From JADJXM01 sp937967285 (GTDB taxonomy: Bacteria; Acidobacteriota; Blastocatellia; RBC074), in the NCBI GenBank assembly GCA_050249535.1, contig JBFWQI010000005.1, positions 62,001 through 126,000 of the forward strand: DNA of 64,000 nt, read 5' to 3'. Shown piece by piece: positions 53,821-64,000 of this stretch; positions within the stretch are counted from its first letter, which is position 1, and each line of letters starts with the position of its first letter. The position numbers were made by a program, and so were the translations under genes. The notes beneath the pieces were generated by a model. It ran no database searches. It saw only the letters and a list, made by a program, of their open reading frames with translations, and was not told where the DNA came from.

Positions 53821-54130
53821 TTTATCCACTAAGGGATTAACCGCAAAGGCCGCGAAGAGAGCAAAGGGATTCAACCGCAAAGGCCGCGAAGGGAGCAAAG
53901 GGATTCAACCGCAAAGGCCGCGAAGAGAGCGAAGGGATTCAACCGCAAAGGCCGCAAAGGGAGCAAAGTTTTTTATGGATATTAATATCCGGGTCCCATC
54001 CAATGGGCATTAACCCGGGTACTGATCTCCAAATAAATCTTTGCTTCCTTTGCGGCCTTTGCGGTTGAATCCCTTTGCCACCTTCGCGGCCTCTGCGGTT
54101 GAATCCTCTCGTGTTCCTTGGTGGATAAAA
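53821..54130. repeat. Palindromic element F with 34-bp tandem units
   Basis: Four direct units of AACCGCAAAGGCCGCGAAG-type, 34 bp apart (starts 53839, 53873, 53907, 53941), face two inverted units at about 54040-54104. Outer ends TTTATCCACTAAGG (53821) and CCTTGGTGGATAAAA (54116-54130) are complementary. It occupies the whole convergent gap between the GNAT/ACD and LOG genes. Confidence 0.9.
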
Positions 54131-54889
54131 CTATTCGCCGAGGATCCACTTCGGTTTGGGCACCCGCTTGAGCCCGAATTCCTGGATCGCGTACCGCTCG
54201 AGATGGGCGATGGCCTCCGGAATTGAATCGGTCAGTTTGACCAGTTCGAGATCCTGCGGGCTGATCGTCCCGGCGCCGACCATCATCTGCATGTATTCGA
54301 TGAGGGGCTCGAAATAGTCCTTGCCCATCAGGACTATCGGGAAATCCTCGATCTTGCCCGTCTGGATCAGCGTCAGCGCCTCGAAGAGTTCGTCCATCGT
54401 TCCCCAACCGCCGGGCATGACGATGAAGGCATATGAATATTTGACCAGCATCAGTTTGCGGACGAAGAAATAGTTGAACTCGAGCATCTTGTCGAGGTAC
54501 GGATTCGGCGCCTGCTCGAAGGGAAGGGTTATGTTGCAGCCGATCGACGGGCCGCCGGCGTCCCTTGCTCCGCGGTTGGCCGCCTCCATGATTCCCGGAC
54601 CTCCGCCGGTCATGACCGTGAAACCCATCTCGCTGACGGCGGCGCCGACCTCGCGCGCCAGTTTGTAATACTCGTGATCCTCATTGAACCTGGCCGAACC
54701 GAAGACCGTCACACAGGGGCCGACGAAATGCAGTGACCGGAAACCGCGAAACAGCTCACGCGAAATCCGGAACAGCGTCATCGCCTCGAATCTGCGTGTT
54801 CTGGGGCCCTCCAGGAAATATCGATCGTGATTAGGAGCTTTACCCGCTGCTTCCTCATCCTTCTTGTAAGGCGGTGTCGCTATCCGCAT
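54131..54889 (-). CDS. LOG family (TIGR00730) nucleotide phosphoribohydrolase-like protein
   Basis: 252 residues. The LOG signatures TGGGPGIMEAANRGA and PGGWGTMDELFEAL are intact. LOG enzymes split N6-modified AMP to a free base and ribose phosphate; in bacteria the role may be nucleotide salvage. The extra N-terminus (about 40 residues) is common in this branch. Its stop codon directly abuts element F. Confidence 0.92.
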   Translation of the reverse strand: MRIATPPYKKDEEAAGKAPNHDRYFLEGPRTRRFEAMTLFRISRELFRGFRSLHFVGPCVTVFGSARFNEDHEYYKLAREVGAAVSEMGFTVMTGGGPGIMEAANRGARDAGGPSIGCNITLPFEQAPNPYLDKMLEFNYFFVRKLMLVKYSYAFIVMPGGWGTMDELFEALTLIQTGKIEDFPIVLMGKDYFEPLIEYMQMMVGAGTISPQDLELVKLTDSIPEAIAHLERYAIQEFGLKRVPKPKWILGE

Positions 54890-55325
54890 CTCTCATCTCC
54901 TTATTCAATATGATTGCTGATCCGGGACGGATCCCGCTGCACCAGCCGGTTCGTGACATTCTGGCCGTACCGGCCGCCCCCTGTCAAAACGGAATAAAAT
55001 TCCGAAAAATTCCTCAACCGAAGCGTTGCGGGTTGTGCGAAATGACTCAGTGGGCCAAACTTTCCCATGCGTCCGGCTCGCTCGATTGGATTGCTTCACT
55101 TCACGGAAAGATCGGGCAGGACGGCGGCAGCTGTCTTTTGGTCGTATTATCTTGCTGAAAACAAATGGTTTGTTAGCGGATCTCCGGGCGAATCCCGCAG
55201 GTCTTCTCATATGGCGCTCCCGCGCGGAATCAGATGCGGAGTTTGGATCAAGTCCGGCATCAGGATTGCGCTGAATATGGTCAGAGCGAAAACCGCTCCG
55301 GAATCAAAACGATGGAGAATCAGAG
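54890..55325. other. Divergent intergenic region, no gene recognised
   Basis: 436 bp between LOG and the universal stress gene. Short open frames here have atypical composition, mutual overlap and no ribosome site. Part near 54985-55015 is AT-richer. No confident promoter, repeat or RNA structure was found. Confidence 0.4.
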
Positions 55326-56222
55326 ATGAAGAAGATATTGATCGCTTACGATGGTTCGGAAAGCGCAGAATGCGCCATCAGTGACCTTGCGTCCGCGGGT
55401 CTTCCGGAAGACTGCGAAGCCGTTGTGCTCTCGGTCAGTGAGATCGTTCTGCCTCCGCCGATGTCATTTACTCTCCCGTCGCCGGGGGCCGTCGAGCTCG
55501 AACACACACTCCAGGAGAATGCTCTCAAGACTGCCGAGAAGGGGTGCGAGATGCTGCGCGCGATCCATCCCGGCTGGAAGCTGACCGCCGAAGCCTATCC
55601 CGGCTCTCCGGTCTATTCCCTGATTTCGAAGGCGGACGAATGGAAAGCTGATCTGATCGTCCTCGGTTCGCACGGCAGATCGATGATCGGCCGGATTCTG
55701 CTCGGGAGCGTCTCTCAATCGGTGCTCACCGAAGCTCACTGTTCGGTCCGAATCGGCAGGCGATGCAAGGGCCATCCGTCCCCTCCGAAAGGGCAGCCGG
55801 TTCGAATTCTGATCGGTGTCGACGGATCCGAAATCTCATCCAGGGCGATCCAGGTTGTCGCCCAACGGCAGTTCGAGCCGGGAAGCGAGGTCAGACTGGT
55901 CCACGTCCCGACCACTGTACCGCCCGAAGCCGAGGGACAACTGCTGACCGCCTTCGCCGACTGGATGGCTCAGGAACAGATGCGCGTTCAGGAGTTGATC
56001 GAATCGGCTACGAAGCTCCTCACCGAGGAGGGTATCACCGTCGGTTCGGCGATTGTCGACGGGGACCCCAAGCGCGTATTGCCGAAGGAAGCCGAGGATT
56101 GGAAAGCTGACGTGATCTTTCTCGGGGCCAAGGATATGACACGGACCTCGAGACTCCGACTGGGAAGCGTTGCCGCCGCTGTTGCGTCTCGCGCGGAATG
56201 CACGGTCGAGATAGTCCGCTGA
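55326..56222 (+). CDS. Tandem universal stress protein (two UspA domains)
   Basis: 298 residues. The first domain (ILIAYDGSESAECAI ... VLGSHGRSMIGRILLGSVSQSVL) is followed by a second (ILIGVDGSEISSRAI ... ending LGSVAAAVASRAECTVEIVR). The GxxGR-G-S ATP motif is clear in the first and altered in the second. GGAGA precedes the ATG. The next gene, a pentaheme cytochrome, starts 26 bp later, suggesting a shared redox-stress transcript. Confidence 0.92.
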   Translation: MKKILIAYDGSESAECAISDLASAGLPEDCEAVVLSVSEIVLPPPMSFTLPSPGAVELEHTLQENALKTAEKGCEMLRAIHPGWKLTAEAYPGSPVYSLISKADEWKADLIVLGSHGRSMIGRILLGSVSQSVLTEAHCSVRIGRRCKGHPSPPKGQPVRILIGVDGSEISSRAIQVVAQRQFEPGSEVRLVHVPTTVPPEAEGQLLTAFADWMAQEQMRVQELIESATKLLTEEGITVGSAIVDGDPKRVLPKEAEDWKADVIFLGAKDMTRTSRLRLGSVAAAVASRAECTVEIVR

Positions 56223-56248
56223 TCCGATGCCGGCGGTTGGAGGATGCA

Positions 56249-57058
56249 ATGATCAAGCGAATAATTAGCGTAACGGCAGCAGGCCTCTTCTGCCTTCTGC
56301 TCTATCCCCGCGTCGATTTCGCGGGGCAGGCACAGATGAAGTCGGACCTCTCGGCTTTCCGAAACAACAGTTGCGTTGAATGCCACTCCGGACTGACGGA
56401 GCCTGTCCACCAGGTCAACCGTTACCTCGAGTGGCATTTCTCTGTCCACAAGGACAAGGGGATCGGCTGCGACAAATGCCATGGCGGCGATCCGTCGGCG
56501 AAAGCCAGGGATGCGGCTCACAAGGGAGTGCTCAAGCCGTCCGACAGGGCGAGCAGGCTCTTCACCTGGAACCAGCCCGACACATGCCGGGGCTGCCACC
56601 AGAACGTCGCCGACGCATTCACAAAGAGCAACCACTTCATCAAGCTCAAGAGCGCGGGCCTCGGTCCCTCCTGCAATACCTGCCATGTCCATATGGCATC
56701 GAAGGTCCTTCATTCACCCGAGGAAGTGGCGTCGAACTGCTCCAACTGTCACAACACCGTCAATGGCCTGCTCGTTCCCCGGCCGGATATCCCCGAGACC
56801 GCGCGGGATAATGTCATGGCTTTCCAGCGATCCAATTTCATCATTGAATGGACGCAACTTCTGCTGACCGAAGCCGAACGCAGGGGAATCGACGTCACCG
56901 CCGAGAAGAAGAGCCTCGAGGAGGCGAGCACCCTCAGCCGGGACGCCAAGGTTCAGTGGCATACCTTCTACCTCGGAAACGTCAGGCAACTCGCCGACGC
57001 ATCCTTCAACAAGGCCGTCAAAGCGCGAGATTCGCTGCGGCGTAAACTCTCCCGATGA
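56249..57058 (+). CDS. Periplasmic pentaheme cytochrome c
   Basis: 269 residues. A signal peptide (about 1-25, cleavage near DFAG) is followed by five CxxCH motifs: CVECH, CDKCH, CRGCH, CNTCH and CSNCH. The C-terminal 80 residues are helical and haem-free. The spacing resembles multiheme electron carriers of respiratory reductases, but no reductase partner is adjacent. The start at 56249 has GGAGG six bases upstream; an earlier in-frame ATG lacks one. It lies between the Usp and a small membrane protein, probably in one operon. Confidence 0.9.
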   Translation: MIKRIISVTAAGLFCLLLYPRVDFAGQAQMKSDLSAFRNNSCVECHSGLTEPVHQVNRYLEWHFSVHKDKGIGCDKCHGGDPSAKARDAAHKGVLKPSDRASRLFTWNQPDTCRGCHQNVADAFTKSNHFIKLKSAGLGPSCNTCHVHMASKVLHSPEEVASNCSNCHNTVNGLLVPRPDIPETARDNVMAFQRSNFIIEWTQLLLTEAERRGIDVTAEKKSLEEASTLSRDAKVQWHTFYLGNVRQLADASFNKAVKARDSLRRKLSR

Positions 57059-57065
57059 ATCAGCG

Positions 57066-57473
57066 ATGACATGGCGTTCACACATCCTGTCGACGAGGGT
57101 GACAGGCACGCTGAGGTGGCTGGCCAGATTCATCGGGACCGTCACGGCCCTGCTGGTCGCCGCCTTCTGGCTCACCGAGAGTCGCTTCATCGCCCTCCGG
57201 GTCAGCATCTCCGATGCGCTCCAGATGGTCTGCATCCTGATCACCCTCATCGGATTCCTGATTGCCTGGCGGCACGAAATGCTCGGCGGGCTGGCCATGC
57301 TCTTCGGCATGGGCTCTTTCTATCTGCTCGAATGGCGCCTCAAAGGCGCACCGCCCGTCGGCCTGCTCTTCAAAACAGCCGTCTTCACGGGCGGGCTCTT
57401 TCTCCTCATCTGGATCCACGAAAAAGCGTCGGCTCGCCACCTTCCACAACATTTCTCTGACGGGAAAAAATAA
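57066..57473 (+). CDS. Small four-helix membrane protein of unknown function
   Basis: 135 residues with four hydrophobic segments joined by short loops (AWRHEMLGGLAMLFGM is the best-conserved-looking loop). No family is assigned. It starts 7 bp after the pentaheme cytochrome, so it is probably co-translated; a role as membrane partner is inference. Confidence 0.7.
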   Translation: MTWRSHILSTRVTGTLRWLARFIGTVTALLVAAFWLTESRFIALRVSISDALQMVCILITLIGFLIAWRHEMLGGLAMLFGMGSFYLLEWRLKGAPPVGLLFKTAVFTGGLFLLIWIHEKASARHLPQHFSDGKK

Positions 57474-57475
57474 AT

Positions 57476-57506
57476 GGGCGCAAACAATGCTGGGATGTTT
57501 GCGCCC
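57476..57506. terminator. Terminator-like hairpin between convergent genes
   Basis: A perfect 11-bp inverted repeat GGGCGCAAACA/TGTTTGCGCCC surrounds a 9-nt loop. It follows a run of six A residues (a T-run for the opposite strand), so it may end transcripts from both the membrane-protein gene and the regulator gene. Confidence 0.7.
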
Positions 57507-57691
57507 TTCAGTAACGTTAAACCGTTACCGTCTCTGGAGTTGGCTTTACCAAATGCAAGAGCCGTGCCGCAGTCTCGCTCGGCTTCGGCTCGACTGCAAG
57601 TCCTGTAAAATCAATGATTTGCTGAGCTTGGGTGGTTCGCCTCGATGAGGCAAGTTGCCTCACGCGCGTGACAAGTTGTGACACGGCGGAC

Positions 57692-59062
<1,371 letters not shown>

Positions 59063-59130
59063 GCCGCTATTGTAACCGTTCGAGAGGCCTTCGTCCCACC
59101 GTATTTCTCAAAATCGACGAATTACAGGTC

Positions 59131-60642
<1,512 letters not shown>

Positions 60643-60757
60643 TTCTTCTCTCCAGTTTCTTTGATCTCTTGGGTATTATTCAATCATTAAATTTTCTCTC
60701 CACTAATGACTGCAATTCCTCTTCCTTAATTACACTTCTTTCTTGTTTTTGTTAGAT

Positions 60758-60820
60758 TTTGTCTCAGCGTGAATTCTCGCTGGGTAAAAGTGTCTCACTG
60801 GTGGGGCGGAATGTCGCACT
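60758..60820 (+). promoter_or_regulatory. Phased TGTCTCA-type repeats, possible activator sites
   Basis: Three related motifs: TTTGTCTCAGC (60758), AGTGTCTCACT (60789) and AATGTCGCACT (60810). They are 31 and 21 bp apart, near three and two helical turns. They lie about 80-145 bp upstream of the sigma-54 promoter, where NtrC-type activators usually bind. Confidence 0.5.
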
Positions 60821-60901
60821 TTGATTTGAGGAATATAATCAGCCATGGGGTTAAACGGGGTTAACAAAGAGGTTAGAGAGATGTAATAAATTGTTCGTTT
60901 A

Positions 60902-60917
60902 TGGCACGGTAATTGTA
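60902..60917 (+). promoter_or_regulatory. Sigma-54 promoter upstream of the small RNA
   Basis: TGGCACGGTAATTGTA matches the -24/-12 consensus TGGCACG-R-N3-TTGCW at all specified positions but one: the C of the -12 GC is T. The predicted start is about 60927, where the first hairpin begins. A weak sigma-70 alternative (TATGAT at 60918) lacks a -35. Confidence 0.65.
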
Positions 60918-60925
60918 TATGATAG

Positions 60926-61053
<128 letters not shown>

Positions 61054-61256
61054 ATGGGGCGAGTTTTTAGAGAAATTAATGAATGCAGGTCGATGTCGGG
61101 ATGAGTTCGGCATCGGTTTTGCTAAAAATCTGAGCAGAACGAGTGCTGGGTGATTCTCGGGAAGAAGTTGAAGGAAATCCCGAAGAAGAAGCCGGCTTTT
61201 TTATTATGGCAGGAACCCGCCCATGCCTTGAAGTTGTTAGTGCTGGAGATAAGGGA

Positions 61257-61853
61257 ATGCACGAAACGGTTATGAGGAAGGGACTTGCAGAAACTGAAGT
61301 GAGGTCGTCGAAGACGGGCGAGCTTTTGGGGCGAGTGGCGGACATACTGATCAACCCGGATGAAGGGCGGATCGTCGGCCTTGTAGTGGACAAGGGCGAC
61401 GGATGGGTGATCAGGGACTTCGAGTATATCAACGGGATGTTCAGGGCATCAGGAGAGGATCGGGCGCGGCCCGGCTACTATATTAATGATGCGAAGAGCG
61501 TATCGGTGGTGGAAGAGATCATCGGTGCGCGGGTTGTCACGACAGGGGGGACGCTGCTCGGCAGGGTATCCGAGGCGGGCGTCTCAGATGAGGGATCGCT
61601 GGCGATCTACAGAATTTCGAAATCCTTCCTGCATCGTCTTTTCAGGCGCGGAATGCTGATCAGGAGCGATGCGCCGAAATCAATTCTCAAGGACGGAACC
61701 GGGCGCGGTTCAAGATTGATCGTTCCATCCGAAATTCCTCCTGCAAGTCAGAAGGTGGGATTCGTGAAGAAGATCGACGCCGAGTCGGCCGGCTACGGTG
61801 TACTGACGGGCGCACTGATTCTTGTTCTGATCGGCACACTGCTGGCGAACTGA
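61257..61853 (+). CDS. PRC-barrel domain membrane protein
   Basis: 198 residues. Two PRC-barrel-like units (about 8-75, TGELLGRVADILINPDEGRIVGLVV; and about 83-135, GGTLLGRVSEAGVS) are followed by a C-terminal transmembrane helix (GVLTGALILVLIGTLL). PRC barrels occur in photosynthetic reaction centres and in RNA-processing or cell-division proteins; the role here is unknown. The start at 61257 follows GGAGATAAGGGA; an in-frame extension to 61143 has odd composition. Confidence 0.75.
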   Translation: MHETVMRKGLAETEVRSSKTGELLGRVADILINPDEGRIVGLVVDKGDGWVIRDFEYINGMFRASGEDRARPGYYINDAKSVSVVEEIIGARVVTTGGTLLGRVSEAGVSDEGSLAIYRISKSFLHRLFRRGMLIRSDAPKSILKDGTGRGSRLIVPSEIPPASQKVGFVKKIDAESAGYGVLTGALILVLIGTLLAN

Positions 61854-61971
61854 TCGGCAGAGTTCCGGCGTTCTGCGGCAAACCTTCCAGATCGACGATT
61901 TCACTCCCCAATAACCCGCGGGTCGTGGTAAAAGACTCTTCCGGGTACATCCGGAAATCCGAAAGAAAATA

Positions 61972-62174
<203 letters not shown>

Positions 62175-62197
62175 AGAAAATAACAGGAGGATTGAGC

Positions 62198-63499
62198 ATG
62201 CGGTTTATCGTTCGTGCGGGCGGCATATTGCTGACAGGCGCGTTATGTCTGGGGGCGTTGATTCCTTTCGGGCGCGGCGAGGCTGCGCAGGAGGACGGCA
62301 GCGTGGATGCGCTGATCCGGGGGATGCGCGGGCGGCTGGTCGAGACGCGGAGGGATTTTCATATGCATCCCGAGCTGTCGAACCGGGAGGAGCGGACCTC
62401 TAAAGTGATCGCCGAGAGGCTGAAATCGCTCGGATTTGACGAGGTCAGGACGGGCGTCGGCCGGCACGGCGTGGTCGGGATTCTGAAGGGCGGGCTGCCG
62501 GGTCCCGTGGTCGCGGTCCGTGCGGACATGGATGCGCTGCCGATCCAGGAGACGATCGACGTTCCCTACAAGTCGCGCAACGACGGCGTCAAGCATGCCT
62601 GCGGTCATGACGTGCACATGACGGTGCAGCTCGGCGTGGCGGAGGTGCTCAGCCGGATGCGTTCGAAGGTCCGCGGGACGGTCAAGTTCATCTTTCAACC
62701 GGCCGAGGAGGGCGCTCCGGCTGGAGAAGACGGCGGAGCCGACCTGATGATCAGGGAGGGCGCCCTCGAGAACCCGAAACCATCGGCCATCTTCGGGCTC
62801 CACGTCATGCCGAACATCGAGGTCGGCCGAATCGGCTACAACATCGGCCCGGCCATGGCTTCATCCGACAGATTCGCGATCACGATCCGCGGGAAAAAGG
62901 TGCATGGTGCCTACCCGCACGACGGAATCGATACGATCGTCGTCGCTGCCGAGTGCGTCACCGCGCTGCAGACCATTCGCAGCCGGCGGATCAATACCCA
63001 GGAGCCGCTGGTCATCACAATCGGCAGTTTTCACGGCGGAAACCGGTTCAACATCATCGCCGACGAGGTGCGGCTCGAGGGGACGATGCGTACTTTAAAT
63101 GAAGAGGTCCGGAAGGACGCCATCGAAATGATGAAGCGGACGCTGGCGGGCGTGACCTCAGCTTACGGCGCGACTTACACTCTCGAAATGGGAGACAACA
63201 ATCCCGTCACCTTCAATGATCCCGCGCTGGTCGAGGCGACCCTCCCCGTTATGCGGCGAGTCCTCGGGGAAGGGAATCTGACCACGCCGAGGCCGCAGAT
63301 GGGAGCCGAGGACTTCTCCCGCTATCAGCAGGTGATCCCCGGGTTCTTCTATTTCCTCGGCGTCGGCAACAAGTCGCGCGGCATCACGGCGATGATCCAT
63401 ACGCCGGAATTCGACGTCGATGAGGAGAGCCTCGTCATCGGCGTCAGGCTTCAGACAGGCATCGTGCTCGATTATCTCGACAGGAATGCGTCGAAATGA
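62198..63499 (+). CDS. Exported M20 family amidohydrolase
   Basis: 433 residues with a signal peptide ending near GEAAQ. The M20D/hippuricase-like metal site is shown by ADMDALPI, ACGHDVHMT, PAEEG and GLHV; the dimerisation domain and C-terminal PQMGAEDFSRYQQ with a final His in MIHTPEFDVDE are intact. It hydrolyses N-acyl amino acids or similar amides; export suggests scavenging. The start at 62198 has AGGAGG seven bases upstream; the longer frame runs through repeat element D. Confidence 0.93.
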   Translation: MRFIVRAGGILLTGALCLGALIPFGRGEAAQEDGSVDALIRGMRGRLVETRRDFHMHPELSNREERTSKVIAERLKSLGFDEVRTGVGRHGVVGILKGGLPGPVVAVRADMDALPIQETIDVPYKSRNDGVKHACGHDVHMTVQLGVAEVLSRMRSKVRGTVKFIFQPAEEGAPAGEDGGADLMIREGALENPKPSAIFGLHVMPNIEVGRIGYNIGPAMASSDRFAITIRGKKVHGAYPHDGIDTIVVAAECVTALQTIRSRRINTQEPLVITIGSFHGGNRFNIIADEVRLEGTMRTLNEEVRKDAIEMMKRTLAGVTSAYGATYTLEMGDNNPVTFNDPALVEATLPVMRRVLGEGNLTTPRPQMGAEDFSRYQQVIPGFFYFLGVGNKSRGITAMIHTPEFDVDEESLVIGVRLQTGIVLDYLDRNASK

Positions 63500-63505
63500 G
63501 GGATA

Positions 63506-64000
63506 TCAGTTCGCGATTTCGTTCATCGGTCGATAATTTCGTGACACGTCATTGAGGATCTTCGAGAGGTCTATGATCATCAGCAGGTCCGTCTGGGCCT
63601 GTGCCGCGAGATCGGTATTGAAGACTTTACTGTTCTGGTGGATCGGATTGTGAGCGAATTCCCGGACAAGCGTCGCCAGCCGCTGGATCGATTCGTCGAA
63701 ATCTTCCGGCGTATCGATCTCTTTTTCGATCTCGATCTTTTCGGCCAGATCGCCGAGAGCCATCAGGCCGCGCAGGGTTTTGGCGTTCTTGTTGATGCTC
63801 CGGACGTGCCTCGATAGATCGCGGGAGGACAGGCTGCGGTTCCTGTGCTCCTTGAGCAGTTTCTGGCTGTTGAGCTGGATGTCGCGGAAGTTCTTCGTGA
63901 ACTGTTCCCGGAGCTGTTTTCGCGTCCGATCCCGTTCGGCGGCTGAGCTGGTTATCGGCGGCTGCGCGAGGATATCTGCGGCTGTCAGCGCCAGCATCGT
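63506..64000 (-). CDS. Exported helical protein of unknown function, 5'-truncated
   Basis: 164 residues are visible and the frame is open to the right edge. The N-terminal part (LALTAADILAQ) looks like the end of a signal peptide, so the start is probably outside. The rest is charged and helical. It is convergent with the M20 gene, 6 bp apart. No family is recognised. Confidence 0.6.
   Translation of the reverse strand, partial: TMLALTAADILAQPPITSSAAERDRTRKQLREQFTKNFRDIQLNSQKLLKEHRNRSLSSRDLSRHVRSINKNAKTLRGLMALGDLAEKIEIEKEIDTPEDFDESIQRLATLVREFAHNPIHQNSKVFNTDLAAQAQTDLLMIIDLSKILNDVSRNYRPMNEIAN

Noticed and set aside
53839..53974. Possible CRISPR-like tandem repeats
   Set aside because: The 34-bp units are contiguous without spacers, face an inverted arm, and no cas genes are present.
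60918..60923. TATGAT as a sigma-70 -10 box for the small RNA
   Set aside because: No acceptable -35 at 16-18 bp; the sigma-54 element fits better and lies beside an NtrC-type regulator.

Overview
The window is a stretch of a high-GC (roughly 60%) bacterial chromosome. Coding density is high, there is no rRNA, tRNA, CRISPR array or phage or IS transposase gene, and many short intergenic repeats are present. An Oar-like TonB-dependent outer-membrane barrel, a Ser/Thr-kinase-like domain fused to a PD40 propeller, hopanoid-modification genes, a PspA operon and many exported hydrolases point to a Gram-negative relative of Acidobacteriota (Blastocatellia-like). That placement is inference from gene content.

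Layout. 0-7 kb: envelope glycosylation (three GT-C membrane glycosyltransferases, two GT2 enzymes, an SDR sugar epimerase). 7-12 kb: a SET-domain methyltransferase, then a leftward operon PspA > membrane coiled-coil protein > TonB-C-domain protein > Ycf46-like AAA+ ATPase. 12.5-20 kb: an exported protein of unknown function, hemX-hemA, proline dehydrogenase, and a cNMP/CBS/DUF294 protein coupled to a DnaQ-like exonuclease. 20-24 kb: hopanoid side-chain genes (HpnK, an SMR-like half transporter, an SMR-HpnI fusion) plus an SCO lipoprotein. 24-41.5 kb: a KirBac channel, RidA, and two divergent arms of an acyl-CoA pathway resembling acyclic-terpene/leucine degradation (AtuA, acyl-CoA synthetase, crotonase; acyl-CoA carboxylase beta and alpha, acyl-CoA dehydrogenase) around a TonB-type barrel and a tyrosine-decarboxylase-like enzyme. 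41.6-54.9 kb: a predicted pseudokinase with a propeller, DinB, MATE, exported amidohydrolase and M28 peptidase, DCC protein, a GNAT/acyl-CoA synthetase (NDP) fusion, LOG. 55-64 kb: a Usp and pentaheme cytochrome operon, an NtrC-type two-component system, a PRC-barrel protein, an exported M20 amidohydrolase and a truncated gene.

Most interesting locus: between the NtrC-type sensor kinase/regulator operon and the PRC-barrel gene lies a near-consensus sigma-54 promoter. It is preceded by phased repeats that could be activator sites. It is followed by about 128 nt that fold as three strong hairpins ending in an intrinsic terminator, with no credible reading frame. This looks like a two-component-controlled small RNA that I do not recognise.

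Second theme: intergenic repeats. One family of composite palindromes shares ends related to TAACTGCTCAGCC. A second family is built from CTACTTT heptamers arranged as inverted arrays, often starting at stop codons. Two further palindromes are built from other units. All genes were called from sequence reading alone, with no database search.
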